From: Pseudomonas sp. DG56-2
Lineage (GTDB): Bacteria > Pseudomonadota > Gammaproteobacteria > Pseudomonadales > Pseudomonadaceae
Assembly: GCF_004803755.1 (NCBI RefSeq)
Contig: NZ_CP032311.1
Location: forward strand, 3,116,501 to 3,180,500
DNA length: 64,000 nucleotides
Direction of reading: 5' to 3'
The notes under the pieces are model-generated. The model ran no database searches and was not told the origin of the DNA. It worked only from the letters and a program-made list of their open reading frames with translations. A program made the position numbers and the translations under genes. This document shows positions 17,108 through 26,041 of this stretch, one piece after another (the first letter of the stretch is position 1; every line of letters starts with the position of its first letter).

Positions 17108-18537
17108 GACCAAGCCTTGTAATAGTTCGAAAGTTTCGTGCGCATTGACTCATACAGATAAGAAAATGCAACCAACTCTGGCGGTGGTGTAAACGTAGGA
17201 TGCAGCGCATCAATAAGTTGCTGATAGTTGTTCGATAGGCCCTTATCGAGCAGGGGTAGCCAATAAGGTTTTACATCCCAGCGGTATTCATAGCCTGTGG
17301 CGAACATCTGCTTGACGGTTTCCTCTACCGTCGTTTCCCGTGCCAATCCAGTCAGCGGCGCGCGCACCGGGGTGAACACACTGAGGTCCAGATCAGTGGT
17401 GTTCACCCCCGTCAGGCAATCGGCAATGTAAGCGGCCAGCAACGGCGACTGGTGCAATCCATCTCGATAGGTTCCGGTCGCCAACCACAACCCTTCGATA
17501 CCGCATTCACCTATCAGCGGGAAGCCATCGGCTGGAATGGGACGGTTACCAACCTGGATAGAAATGATCTCGGCGTCATGCAGGTCGAGATTCAATTGAT
17601 CGACAGCGCACCCCAGCAGGAATTGAACATCTGAAACCAGCGCCTGTTGCTTGGGCTCTTCACTGAGAATATTGGTGGCGCCCAGGTACAGCACCCCATC
17701 GCCACGCGGCACGCAATGCAGTCCGCAGGCAAAGGCGCGATTGGGCGTGCGTATGACCGAGGTGGGAAGCGCCATGTGACTGGGCAGTTTCACCAGGATA
17801 GAAACACCATATCCACTGAATAATGGCGGTATCTTGCTCACAACCTGATCAAGTCCACTGAGCAGTTCCAGTGAGTGCGCGCCGGCGGCTACCACGATTT
17901 TTTTCGCAAACAGAATTTCGCCACTGTTGAGTTCGACGCCGGAGGCAACTCCACCTTCGGTCAGTACACGCCTGGCATTTTCGGCCTTTATTGTGCCGTG
18001 CTCGGCCAGCAATGCCTGATCCAGCTTCTCCAGCAGCAGGTGGGAATCTACCGCGTGCTCGCCCGCAATGAACAAGCCACGTAATGGGCGTACCAGTTGA
18101 TTGGGGTTGAGCCAGCCGAGCGATCTCGGGTCGATGCTTTCAAACGGCTCGCCATAGCGTTCAAGGGTGTGTTCGATGGCGTGGTAATTGACGGTATCGA
18201 CTTCACCCATGCCGGCGCTGTTGAGCAGAACATGGGTACCTTGGGCGCTGAACAGATTGCGGTTGTTTACCGATGAGCGCGCAAGTCGCTCAGACCACGC
18301 CGGCCATGAGTCTTGTGCCTGGCGGTCCATGTGTAACTTGAGACGACCATAATCGCTGGCAAGCAGGCCGCTGGTGACCTCGCCAAAACAGCCATTCATT
18401 GCACCTGCGGCCTTGGACGCCGCATTGACCCGATCGGTTTCACCGACCCGGCAAACAGTTAAACCCCGCGAGCAAAGCTCATAGGCAATAGAACCGCCAA
18501 TGGCGCCCGCGCCCACAATTATAACGTCATATACCAT
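17104..18537 (-). CDS. FAD-dependent amine/amino-acid oxidase (DAO/ThiO family)
   Basis: A 477-residue flavoprotein. The dinucleotide-binding motif DVIIVGAGAIGGSIAYEL opens the protein and the C-terminal VGNRPIPADGFPLIG plus LATGTYRDGLHQSP is the usual DAO/glycine-oxidase second FAD segment. It should oxidise a C-N bond of an amino acid or amine to an imine with release of peroxide. The start ATG 18537 has GAGGTGGG upstream. It is the first gene of the operon running to the MFS exporter. About 80 residues after the last FAD motif are extra compared with typical ThiO and are unexplained. Confidence 0.8.
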   Translation of the reverse strand: MVYDVIIVGAGAIGGSIAYELCSRGLTVCRVGETDRVNAASKAAGAMNGCFGEVTSGLLASDYGRLKLHMDRQAQDSWPAWSERLARSSVNNRNLFSAQGTHVLLNSAGMGEVDTVNYHAIEHTLERYGEPFESIDPRSLGWLNPNQLVRPLRGLFIAGEHAVDSHLLLEKLDQALLAEHGTIKAENARRVLTEGGVASGVELNSGEILFAKKIVVAAGAHSLELLSGLDQVVSKIPPLFSGYGVSILVKLPSHMALPTSVIRTPNRAFACGLHCVPRGDGVLYLGATNILSEEPKQQALVSDVQFLLGCAVDQLNLDLHDAEIISIQVGNRPIPADGFPLIGECGIEGLWLATGTYRDGLHQSPLLAAYIADCLTGVNTTDLDLSVFTPVRAPLTGLARETTVEETVKQMFATGYEYRWDVKPYWLPLLDKGLSNNYQQLIDALHPTFTPPPELVAFSYLYESMRTKLSNYYKAWS

Positions 18538-18813
18538 ACTTAACCCACCTCTAAACTTGTCGCAACAAGCAACTATGCGATAACCACTAAACCGTTGAGT
18601 ATTTTCAACGTCGCAGTGCTTGCGACACACTTTAGGGTAGTCATTACACCCACGTTAGCAACAGACGAAATTTCCTTTAATTATGCAAGCAAGTTCCCAC
18701 AAAACCATTCAACCCATAAACATTATGTGAACCTCAACAACAACGAAACGATTTAAACGTACTTATATCTTATACAACTTACCGCCTTCGCCCGTAGAAC
18801 AAAGCGCTGTTTA
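18538..18813 (-). promoter_or_regulatory. AT-rich leader/promoter region of the pap-type operon
   Basis: About 276 bp without a gene and clearly richer in A/T than its surroundings. It must hold the promoter of the oxidase-pap operon and the 3' end of the xcm-csm transcript. I see no clear -35/-10 pair, no -24/-12 element and no strong terminator hairpin. Confidence 0.4.
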
Positions 18814-19653
18814 TCAAGGCGCCTGGTATTGGCTCAGGTATTTATCCAGGGTCGCCTGATCGCCACTCCCGCTGTCCGCCACTTGCCACAAACGCCGTTC
18901 GATACCCTGGGCCAACAGGTGCCCCACCGCGGCTTCAATGGCCGAGAGTACGCAGAGTTGCGCTGGCTCGTTGGTGGTATAGCCCACCTCGGCTTCGAGC
19001 AGTTTCTTGAACTCGATGAATTTGAACACCCCGGCGCTGCGCCCTACCGAGTAGATGGTCTTACTGGTCATGACGTTGGCCAGCACCTGGCCGCTGCGCA
19101 CATCAACGGCCCGCAGGTTGACCGAAACCTGGTCGACGCGATACTCGCGGGAAATATCGATCCCCAGGTAGCGCGCCCCTTCCCCGCCACTGCGCACGTT
19201 GGTGTCGTAAGCAATGATGCCGCCCTCGAGCATCAGGTTGGCAGCCTGCAGCGGCGGCAGTTCGCCCTGGATGTTCACGGGTGTGTCTGGTTTTTTCTGC
19301 GAGGCACGGATGATCTTGCGTTCGGTCAGCAGGTTCTGCAGCCCTTCGCGCTCCAGTACTACAAACCAGCCGCTGGCCTGCAAGGCATCCATTAGCATGC
19401 TTGCTGCCCCTTGGGTGACGCTGGTGGAGAACGAACTGGCCGGTGTCGGTTTGTATTGCCCGGTCTGATCGCGAAAGCCATACACCACCGCCATCAACCG
19501 CCCCTTGGGGCGCGGCATGTTCAACAGGTCGTAGTAGGTAGAGGCCCGTGGCGTAAGCGTCGGGCTTTCGGTGTCCTCGGCAGGCATCGGATCACGCAAG
19601 CTGCAGCCTTGCAAGGTGGCGAGGATCAGCAGTGTGGTCAGAATTCTTTTCAT
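18814..19653 (-). CDS. csmG: CsmG (CsgG-type curli secretion channel lipoprotein)
   Basis: A 279-residue lipoprotein: signal peptide with lipobox LQGC near residue 16, then the CsgG domain with VVYGFRDQTGQYK, FVVLEREGL, the segment RYLGIDISREYRVDQVSVNLR and VFKFIEF. CsgG forms the nonameric outer-membrane pore that exports curli subunits. It ends the xcm operon, 27 bp after csmF. Homologues were named csmEFG beside xcmX in P. putida GB-1, where the locus is tied to transport of the manganese-oxidising factor. Confidence 0.92.
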   Translation of the reverse strand: MKRILTTLLILATLQGCSLRDPMPAEDTESPTLTPRASTYYDLLNMPRPKGRLMAVVYGFRDQTGQYKPTPASSFSTSVTQGAASMLMDALQASGWFVVLEREGLQNLLTERKIIRASQKKPDTPVNIQGELPPLQAANLMLEGGIIAYDTNVRSGGEGARYLGIDISREYRVDQVSVNLRAVDVRSGQVLANVMTSKTIYSVGRSAGVFKFIEFKKLLEAEVGYTTNEPAQLCVLSAIEAAVGHLLAQGIERRLWQVADSGSGDQATLDKYLSQYQAP

Positions 19654-19680
19654 GGTTGTTTCTCCCCATTGCCCCGCCCT

Positions 19681-20100
19681 TCAAGGGTTCAGGCCGTTTA
19701 CCAGAACTTCCGAAATTTCACCTGTTGCCCGGTCGGTGATCTGAATCGTCAAGGCCCCAGAATCATCGAGCACGTTGATGATGAAAGCGTCCGTCTGCAG
19801 GCTGCCGGTGGTGCCGTTATTGATGTTGTTGAGCAACTGCGAAAGCAGGCGTGATTCAAGCTGACTGGTGAAGCGCTCCAAGGCCGAGGTTCCGGCCAAT
19901 GCCGAGGCACGACTCTTGATGGCCGGGTCCTCGTGATCGTTCTGCGCCTGCGCATTGTTGAGCAGCCAGGTGCCGTTGAGCGGGTTGCCGCCAAAAGCAG
20001 GGTTGACCGGGGTGTACACCAGTTCGGTGGCGCCGCCCTGGCTGCCCAAGGCTGCCAGCAGGACCAGGGAGGCCAGGCGGCAGGTATTATTGTTGTTCAT
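19681..20100 (-). CDS. csmF: CsmF (CsgF-type curli assembly factor)
   Basis: A 139-residue secreted protein with an N-terminal signal peptide (about 25 residues). The CsgF signature follows: ELVYTPVNPAFGGNPLNGTW, then a helical middle and a C-terminal beta region ending in a conserved-looking GLNP. CsgF binds the CsgG pore at the surface and couples secretion to nucleation by CsgB. The start overlaps the csmE stop by 4 bp. Confidence 0.93.
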   Translation of the reverse strand: MNNNNTCRLASLVLLAALGSQGGATELVYTPVNPAFGGNPLNGTWLLNNAQAQNDHEDPAIKSRASALAGTSALERFTSQLESRLLSQLLNNINNGTTGSLQTDAFIINVLDDSGALTIQITDRATGEISEVLVNGLNP

Positions 20101-20492
20101 AGCTCGTCCCTCTCTAGATCAGTGGTGTCCTGCAGCAGCATCTGCAGCTTGCGCTGGATGATCTGCGCCTTGACCAGGTCAGCCGCCTCATACGCGGCGT
20201 CCTTAAGCTCGGTGGTGTTGGGTGGCAAGAAGCGCCGATAGATCACACGTTGCTCGTACTCGACCGTTACCAGGCTGCCCCAGCGTGCATCCGGCCGTTC
20301 CCGTACCACCAGGTTGAAATCCAGGCGGCTGGTGGCACGCAGCCGTTCGGCGAAGCTGTAATAGAAGTCATGGCCGATATGCGAGATGGTGTTGTCGACG
20401 ATGAAACCCATCATCTCGTCCTCGGCACCGCCGCGTGCAGTGCCGCTCAGCAGCACCAGGGCCAGGGCGCAGGCGGCCAGTTGGCGGTTCAT
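20097..20492 (-). CDS. csmE: CsmE (CsgE-type curli secretion specificity factor)
   Basis: A 131-residue periplasmic protein with a signal peptide of about 22 residues and the CsgE features DNTISHIGHDFY, FNLVVRERPDARWGSL and the VYRRFLPP-like segment VIYRRFLPPN. CsgE caps the CsgG channel and brings subunits to it. The start ATG 20492 overlaps the upstream pseudopilin-like gene by 4 bp; a longer frame would run far into that gene. Confidence 0.92.
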   Translation of the reverse strand: MNRQLAACALALVLLSGTARGGAEDEMMGFIVDNTISHIGHDFYYSFAERLRATSRLDFNLVVRERPDARWGSLVTVEYEQRVIYRRFLPPNTTELKDAAYEAADLVKAQIIQRKLQMLLQDTTDLERDEL

Positions 20493-21019
20493 TCTCCTGC
20501 TCCCTGGCTCAGCCCCTTGCGAGCACCGGCGGCGGACTCGGAGAACGCCTTCTCGGCAACGAACTGCCAGTCGGAGTAATGCTGCAGGCCTTCGAAGTCC
20601 GACCATTGGGCGGCAAAGCCGGCCTGTTTCAGGGGGGCCTGTTCGGAGCGGCTGAACACGCCGGTGATACGTCCGTCGATAGAACGCAGCAAGCCCCAGT
20701 CATCGCTGCCGGTAATCGGGTCTGGATACAGACGTCGCAAGTGGCGCTTGAGATTGGGATAGCGTGGATCTTCCAGCAGCTCGTCCAAGGTCTGCGGGTA
20801 CTGGGCAAGGCCTGGCGAATCGCGGTAATAGCTGCGCAGTGCCTGGGCATATTGGCTGCCGACCCAGAGCAGATCACGCTCCCGTTCACGCATGGACTGG
20901 GTCGACCACAGTGTGACCGTGGCGCTCAGGGCGATACTGGTCACCGCGATCAACAACAGCACACCCAGGTAGGTGAAGCCCGCCTCGGCGGCGCTACCAC
21001 TCGGCAAATAAGCTGCCAT
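20489..21019 (-). CDS. xcmX: XcmX, pseudopilin-related protein
   Basis: A 176-residue protein with a prepilin-like N-terminus: short leader ending in AEAG, then FTYLGVLLLIAVTSIALSA as the hydrophobic helix. It lacks the canonical Glu at +5 (Leu/Gly there). The rest is a soluble domain with RYPNLKRHLRRLYPDPITGS. Its place between two XcpT-like genes and csmE-F-G matches xcmX of P. putida GB-1, whose disruption blocks export of the Mn-oxidising factor. The start overlaps the upstream pseudopilin by 26 bp. The C-terminus is Ala/Gly/Ser-rich. Confidence 0.85.
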   Translation of the reverse strand: MAAYLPSGSAAEAGFTYLGVLLLIAVTSIALSATVTLWSTQSMRERERDLLWVGSQYAQALRSYYRDSPGLAQYPQTLDELLEDPRYPNLKRHLRRLYPDPITGSDDWGLLRSIDGRITGVFSRSEQAPLKQAGFAAQWSDFEGLQHYSDWQFVAEKAFSESAAGARKGLSQGAGE

Positions 21020-21368
21020 CACGCGCCCTCCCGGTTGCACCGCTCTTGATATCGGCCACGGCACCCGCCACACCTTCTGGAGGCGCAATCACCTGCCACA
21101 GGTCACGACGCTCAGTGATCGGGTCCAGCGGCGCGTTGCGCAGGTAGCGTTGCTCGACCAGTTGCTCCAGCGATTCGGGGTAATGCCCGGTGTCGCCATA
21201 GTAGTGATCGAGGGCTTCGCGCATCACTGCCAGGCTCTGACGCAAGGTGGCTTCACGCGAGGTTTCCAGGCTCTGGAAATAGCGCGGCATGGCAATGGTC
21301 ATCAGCGTGGCAATGATCGCCATCACCACCAGCAACTCGATCAGGGTAAAGCCTTGGTTGCGACGCAT
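20994..21368 (-). CDS. XcpT/GspG-like pseudopilin (xcmT2 or xcmT3)
   Basis: A 124-residue major-pseudopilin-like protein with a classic cleavage region NQG-FTLIELLVVMAIIATL including Glu at +5. A short soluble domain follows with HYYGDTGHYPESLEQLV and NAPLDPIT. Start ATG 21368 follows closely on the upstream pseudopilin gene. In P. putida GB-1 two such genes next to xcmX are called xcmT2 and xcmT3; I cannot say which this is. Confidence 0.88.
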   Translation of the reverse strand: MRRNQGFTLIELLVVMAIIATLMTIAMPRYFQSLETSREATLRQSLAVMREALDHYYGDTGHYPESLEQLVEQRYLRNAPLDPITERRDLWQVIAPPEGVAGAVADIKSGATGRARDGSLFAEW

Positions 21369-21373
21369 GCTGA

Positions 21374-21847
21374 TCACCACTGCCCGTAGGCGATGCCGTT
21401 AAGACCCTTGCCCGACGCCTTGGAATAGACATCGAAGACATCCTCGCCCTCACGCGGGCTTTGCGCTGAACTGTCATAGGCACGCAGCCCCCAACCGCCT
21501 TCATCATCGTCCTTGCGGCTGCGCAGCGGATCGTGGGGAATCCGCCGCAGAAAGTAGAACTTGGCGCCCTTGGCGCTGCGCACATCGCGGACACCGTCGA
21601 CCAGCACCTGAAGGTTGGGCGGATAACCCGTGGCGTTGAGCGATTTCTCGATGTAGCCGGCGTCGAAGGCACGTTTGTAGGCATCGATGGCATCACGGAT
21701 TTGATACAACGCAATTTTCAAGTCCTGTTCCTTGCCCCGGCGTACCAGGGTTTCGGTCAGCGGTGCAGCAATCGAGGCCAGCAACCCGAGCAGGGCCAGG
21801 GTCAGCATTACTTCGATCAAGCTGAAACCTGCCATCGAGCGTTTCAT
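21374..21847 (-). CDS. XcpT/GspG-like pseudopilin (xcmT3 or xcmT2)
   Basis: A 157-residue pseudopilin: leader MKRSMAG, then FSLIEVMLTLALLGLLASI with Glu at +5. A soluble domain follows with NATGYPPNLQVLVDGV, RRIPHDPL and WGLRAYDS, as in GspG-family proteins. It begins 3 bp after the secretin stop. The prepilin peptidase needed for processing is not in this window. Confidence 0.88.
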   Translation of the reverse strand: MKRSMAGFSLIEVMLTLALLGLLASIAAPLTETLVRRGKEQDLKIALYQIRDAIDAYKRAFDAGYIEKSLNATGYPPNLQVLVDGVRDVRSAKGAKFYFLRRIPHDPLRSRKDDDEGGWGLRAYDSSAQSPREGEDVFDVYSKASGKGLNGIAYGQW

Positions 21848-21850
21848 CGC

Positions 21851-23677
21851 TTACGGCCTCACTGCATTAGGAACGGCGGCTATCGGCTGCTCTTCGCTAA
21901 GCTCTTCGGCAGTGCGATTGAGGTTGCGAATATGCATGCTGGTCTCGGTACCTGAAGGGAACTCCATGTCCGATGGGCTCTGATACGGCAGGTTGCGCAC
22001 GATGCGCGGGGTGATCGACAACACCAGCTCGGACTGGCCCTTATCACTTCTGTTACTGCCGAACAGGCGTCCCAGACCGGGAATGTCGCCCAGCCACGGG
22101 ATCTTGTTGCCACTGGCGCCCTCGTCATTGCGCACCAGGCCCGCCAGCACCTGGGTTTCACCGTCATGCAGGCGCAGGCTGGTCTGGGCGTTGCGGGTGT
22201 CGACCTGTACCGGAATGGTGCCTTGGCGAGTCGGTTCAAGAGGCTTGGCGTTGCTGACTTCCAGGGCCACCTTGATTGCCACTTCATTGTTCAGGTGCAC
22301 CACCGGCGTGACTTCCAACTTCAGACCGACATCAAGGTAAGTCACGCTTTCAGTGATCACCGGACCTTGTGTCGACGGCACCGACGTGGCGCTGATAATC
22401 GGCACCCGCTGACCGATGTGGATGCGCGCCTGTTCGCGGTTGCTGACGCGGATCACCGGGCTGGCCAACGTGTTGATGTCGTTGTCCTGGGCGTTGATCT
22501 TGGCCTGCGGCGAAGGCGAGATGGTGATGCGCGAGGAGTCAATGCCGCGCAGATCATCCAGGGTACCCACTGGCTTACCGTCTTCATTGAGTACGCCGAA
22601 GGTGTTGGGCCACTGCAGACCCAGCTCGAGAATGCGCGAGCGAGCGATCTCCATCACCTCAACCTCCAGGACTACCTCGGGGTTGGACTGGTCCTGGGAC
22701 TGCAGCAACTTCTCGGCCATGCGCACGGCATCGGGGGTATCGCGCATGGTCAGGGTGTTGAGGCGCTCGTCGACAAACACGTCACGGGTTTTGAGCATGG
22801 TTTTGACCATGTTCAGTGCGGTGTTCGAATCGATGCTGGTCAGGTAGAACGTACGCATCACCAGTTCTTGGTAATCCTTGGTCTTTTGCGGCGAGTCCGG
22901 GTAGATCAGCAGGGTGTTTTCGTTGACGATTTTCTGGTGCAACTGGTTCTGTTCCAGCAGCAATGCCACTGCATCTTCAATGCGCACATCCTTCACAAAG
23001 ATGGTCGCCTTCATGTCCGGACGCAGGTCCTTGTCGAAGATGAAGTTGAGACCAGCCACCTGCGACAGCACCTCGAAAATGGTTTTCAGGTTGGCGTCAC
23101 GGAACTCCAGGGTCACCGGCCTTTCCATCTTGGTGCGCAACTGCGGGTTGGGCTGCGAAGTGCGGCTCTGCACCAGCTCGATGTCCTTGCGCAGGGCCAG
23201 GCCATCCTGATTCTGCGGGTCGAGCTGGAGCACTTCGCGCATGAAGCGTTCGGCACCGAATAGATCACCTTGACGCAGTGCCGCCTGGCCCAAGGCCACG
23301 CGTTCGTTGATGTTGCCGATTTGCTCGATCTGACGGACCGCCTCCTGCGCCCGACGGTTGTTCGGTTCCAGGGTCAACACTCGGCCGTAACCCAGGCGGG
23401 CATTGGCAAAGTCATGACGAGTGCGGTCGCTGTCAGCCTGGCTGAGCAAGGACTCCACCGCTTGCCGACGCCCCTGGATCACCGCGATATTGAGTTCGGT
23501 ATCGCGTGGGTTTTCTTTCAATGCTTCCTCGAGCATGGAAATACCGGCTTCGTATTGCCCCTCGGCAATCAGTGCCTGGCCGTCTTTGCGTACCCCGCTG
23601 GTACCGCACCCGGCCAGGGCGACACATAGTGCGAGCATCAGGAATGGCGCCTTGTTGCAGTGCCTGGACGAAATCAT
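21851..23677 (-). CDS. Secretin (GspD/MshL-like) lipoprotein of the Xcm system
   Basis: A 608-residue outer-membrane secretin. A signal peptide with lipobox VALAGC opens the protein. Residues 30-170 hold TPR-like helices, followed by an STN/N0-type domain (LEFRDANLKTIFEVLSQVA), an N1-type domain, and the secretin core with VPIISA, TYLDVGLKLEVTPVV and ETQVLAGLVR. This is nearer to MshL/PilQ than to classical GspD, which lacks the TPR part. It would form the exit pore for the Mn-oxidising factor. It overlaps the upstream PilP-like gene by 4 bp. Confidence 0.9.
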   Translation of the reverse strand: MISSRHCNKAPFLMLALCVALAGCGTSGVRKDGQALIAEGQYEAGISMLEEALKENPRDTELNIAVIQGRRQAVESLLSQADSDRTRHDFANARLGYGRVLTLEPNNRRAQEAVRQIEQIGNINERVALGQAALRQGDLFGAERFMREVLQLDPQNQDGLALRKDIELVQSRTSQPNPQLRTKMERPVTLEFRDANLKTIFEVLSQVAGLNFIFDKDLRPDMKATIFVKDVRIEDAVALLLEQNQLHQKIVNENTLLIYPDSPQKTKDYQELVMRTFYLTSIDSNTALNMVKTMLKTRDVFVDERLNTLTMRDTPDAVRMAEKLLQSQDQSNPEVVLEVEVMEIARSRILELGLQWPNTFGVLNEDGKPVGTLDDLRGIDSSRITISPSPQAKINAQDNDINTLASPVIRVSNREQARIHIGQRVPIISATSVPSTQGPVITESVTYLDVGLKLEVTPVVHLNNEVAIKVALEVSNAKPLEPTRQGTIPVQVDTRNAQTSLRLHDGETQVLAGLVRNDEGASGNKIPWLGDIPGLGRLFGSNRSDKGQSELVLSITPRIVRNLPYQSPSDMEFPSGTETSMHIRNLNRTAEELSEEQPIAAVPNAVRP

Positions 23678-24177
23678 GGTGCGCTCCCTACAGACAAAGT
23701 CTGGGACAGATGCAACGGCAGGTAGACCACGCTCAGCTCCGTGGCGGAGATGTGCTCGATCCGGTAAATGTCATCGATTACGTCGCCACGGCGTACGACG
23801 TAGAGCTTTTCGCCGCTTTGCAGGAAGATTTGTTGATCGTCGCGATCATCCAGGCGGCCGACAAATTGAAACGGCAGCGCCGGTGCTGCAGGAGGCAAGG
23901 CCACCGGCGCCACGGCAACAGGCTGTTCGGTCACCGTGGCCAGTTGCACGGCCGGCTTCCAGCTCTTGCTGGGGAATAGATTGCGCAGTTTCAGCGCAGC
24001 CGGCTTGGTGCTCTGGGTTGCCGAATCGGCGACTGCAATTGAGCTTTTTTCGGCAACGGCGACCGCCGCGTCGCTGTCTGCAGTTTCGCTGTCGAAGAAG
24101 TAACCCGGCGCCCAGCTCAACGCTGCAGCAGATCCGAGAAAGGCCAGCCAGGCAAGACGACGTTGAATGTTCATCAT
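23674..24177 (-). CDS. PilP/MshK-like inner-membrane to secretin linker
   Basis: A 167-residue protein with one N-terminal membrane helix, an Ala/Pro/Val-rich linker and a C-terminal small beta domain (FQFVGRLDDRDDQQIFLQSG, LYVVRRGDVI). This resembles the PilP/MshK/GspC homology region that touches the secretin N0 domain. Start overlaps the PilO-like gene by 4 bp. The assignment rests on topology and gene order. Confidence 0.7.
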   Translation of the reverse strand: MMNIQRRLAWLAFLGSAAALSWAPGYFFDSETADSDAAVAVAEKSSIAVADSATQSTKPAALKLRNLFPSKSWKPAVQLATVTEQPVAVAPVALPPAAPALPFQFVGRLDDRDDQQIFLQSGEKLYVVRRGDVIDDIYRIEHISATELSVVYLPLHLSQTLSVGSAP

Positions 24178-24722
24178 GACCTCGACAGATAAATGGTCAT
24201 CCGCAGGCGACCGGTCAATTCGCTGTCGCCGATTTTCTTGCGCTGCAAGTCGACGTCTTCGAGCACCAGTGCAGGCAACTGGCCGAGCATGGCGTGGACG
24301 AAACGGCGGATCTGCGGGTAGCTGCCACGTACCGGCAGAAGAATCTGGTAGCGGGCCAACTGAGTCTTCGGATCGACGCCCAAGGCGTACTCACCACGCG
24401 ACAGGCTGATGCGCTCAGCCTTGGCCAGGCTATAGATGCGGTCGATGACCACCGTGGCCTGAGGCTGCGCGGGCAGTTGCTTGTGAAAGTCTTCCAGTTC
24501 GCGCTGCGGCACTTGTGGCAGTTTCAGATCTCCCCGCTTGAACTGCTGCAGTTGCTCGTGGGCTTGCTCGCTGTGCAATTTCTGCTGCTGCAACTGTTGC
24601 CATTGCGGCACCAGCACCGCCGCGACATAGACCAGGGCCAGCAGCCCCAGGCCAGCACCTGTCAGGCCAACCACGCCCAACTGGCGAGCACGTTCGTGGA
24701 CAATCAGGCTATGGATGCGCAT
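24174..24722 (-). CDS. PilO/MshJ-like assembly platform protein
   Basis: A 182-residue bitopic protein: N-terminal cytoplasmic tip, TM around residues 18-38, a coiled coil (PQWQQLQQQKLHSEQAHEQL) and a C-terminal ferredoxin-like domain with RYQILLPVRGSYPQIRRFVH. This is the PilO/GspM organisation. ATG 24722 overlaps the PilN-like gene by 14 bp. Confidence 0.75.
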   Translation of the reverse strand: MRIHSLIVHERARQLGVVGLTGAGLGLLALVYVAAVLVPQWQQLQQQKLHSEQAHEQLQQFKRGDLKLPQVPQRELEDFHKQLPAQPQATVVIDRIYSLAKAERISLSRGEYALGVDPKTQLARYQILLPVRGSYPQIRRFVHAMLGQLPALVLEDVDLQRKKIGDSELTGRLRMTIYLSRS

Positions 24723-25251
24723 TGCCGATCTCCCAAGTGGCCGAAAGGTTGAACTGCACGGGGTGCTCGGCTTGTTTGGCCATGATTTCGTGATTGAGCA
24801 GCGATACATCGCGCAACTCGCCACTGGCTTCCAGGCGCTTGTGAAAGCTCAACATGGCCTCCAGATCCCGCGCTTCTGCGCTGATGCGGACCTGGCCTTT
24901 ACGTGCATCCGGGGTCAGGGTCAGCAGCGCTACGTCGTCCTGAGGCAGGGCTTCGAGCATGTCGAACAGGCGTTCCCAGGGCCGCTGCAGTTGCTGCGAC
25001 ACGCTGCGCATCTGTGCCAGTTTCTCGGTTTGCTCGCGACTCTGTGCCGGCGTCAGCGAGGTGCTGTGTTCAGGGCGCTTACCCAGTTGCCGCTCCAACG
25101 CTGCCAGTTGCTGGTCGAGATCCGCCTGTTGCTGCTCGAAGGTGTGCGCAAGCACGATGGCCCCCGCCAGCAACGCGGCGCCCAGACCGAGCAGCACCCA
25201 GGCCCAAAGGGCTGTGCGCCGTGGTTGGAAGTCCAGCTCCAGGCGGCGCAT
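24709..25251 (-). CDS. PilN-like assembly platform protein
   Basis: A 180-residue protein with an N-terminal LELDFQPRR motif of PilN type, a TM around residues 14-36, a Gln-rich coiled coil and a C-terminal domain (RISAEARDLEAMLSFHKRLE). It pairs with the PilM- and PilO-like neighbours to link the cytoplasmic ATPase to the periplasm. It starts one base after the upstream stop. Confidence 0.76.
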   Translation of the reverse strand: MRRLELDFQPRRTALWAWVLLGLGAALLAGAIVLAHTFEQQQADLDQQLAALERQLGKRPEHSTSLTPAQSREQTEKLAQMRSVSQQLQRPWERLFDMLEALPQDDVALLTLTPDARKGQVRISAEARDLEAMLSFHKRLEASGELRDVSLLNHEIMAKQAEHPVQFNLSATWEIGNAHP

Positions 25252-25252
25252 T

Positions 25253-26041
25253 TCAGGCCACCGCCCGAGTCATGCGGCACAGCACATCTGCTGTTTCACC
25301 GCCCAGCTCACACAGCTGTACACCCGCCAACACCGGTGGCTGCTCCTGGCGGCCAGGTGCGTGGAGGAACACCGGCAGTTCGCGCTCAGAGGCACTGAGC
25401 TCACATTGGCGGGCAATCAACGCTTGCAGTGCGGCGTCGCTGTCTGCGCCGCCCTGGGTGCTGACCTGCCGCCACACACCGTTCTGCGCCAACAGGCAGA
25501 CGGTACGTTGCGGCTCGGCGAGGACGAACAGAAAGTCGTTCTGCCCCAGTTGCTCGGCAAAGCGGTTATAGGCGGCCATCAGATAAGGACGCACCGAGCG
25601 CAGACGCAGGCCCAGGTCGCGGCAGTGCTCATGCAGACGTTGCAACAGCGCCTCGGGTACCGCAGTGGCGATGCGCGCCTGTCCCGCAGCTTCCGGCGAG
25701 ACCACCAGGCGCCAGCCGTCCAGGCTTTGCCCGTAGTGAGCCTCGAAGCAGGCCCGGGCATACTGCTGCAGCTCGTCAGGGCGGCTGATCGCAGCGCTCC
25801 AGGGCACCAGGCAAAAGCGGCAGTACTGCGCCGACAGCAGCAGTTGCAACTCGCCGCCCTTGCAGCGCTGTTCTGCCAGCAGGCTGTGCAGTGTGTCGAG
25901 GGCCAGGTTGGCGGCCTGGCTGCGCTCGGCGATAAAGCCCAGGCTGCCGAGCCACTGTTGTTCTTGTCCCAAGCGTTGGCTAAGACCTACACCCTGGGCG
26001 CCGAGCACGGCGATAAAGCGATCAGGCGATAAATGTGACAC
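25253..26041 (-). CDS. PilM/MshI-like cytoplasmic platform protein
   Basis: A 262-residue soluble protein with weak actin-like (PilM/GspL cytoplasmic) features, judged mainly by position between the GspE ATPase and the PilN-like gene. I choose GTG 26041, read through the last codons of gspE (20-bp overlap). It places SHLSPDRFIAVLG at the N-terminus, which looks like the first strands of a PilM domain. No TM segment is visible, so it is not a full GspL. Confidence 0.65.
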   Translation of the reverse strand: MSHLSPDRFIAVLGAQGVGLSQRLGQEQQWLGSLGFIAERSQAANLALDTLHSLLAEQRCKGGELQLLLSAQYCRFCLVPWSAAISRPDELQQYARACFEAHYGQSLDGWRLVVSPEAAGQARIATAVPEALLQRLHEHCRDLGLRLRSVRPYLMAAYNRFAEQLGQNDFLFVLAEPQRTVCLLAQNGVWRQVSTQGGADSDAALQALIARQCELSASERELPVFLHAPGRQEQPPVLAGVQLCELGGETADVLCRMTRAVA

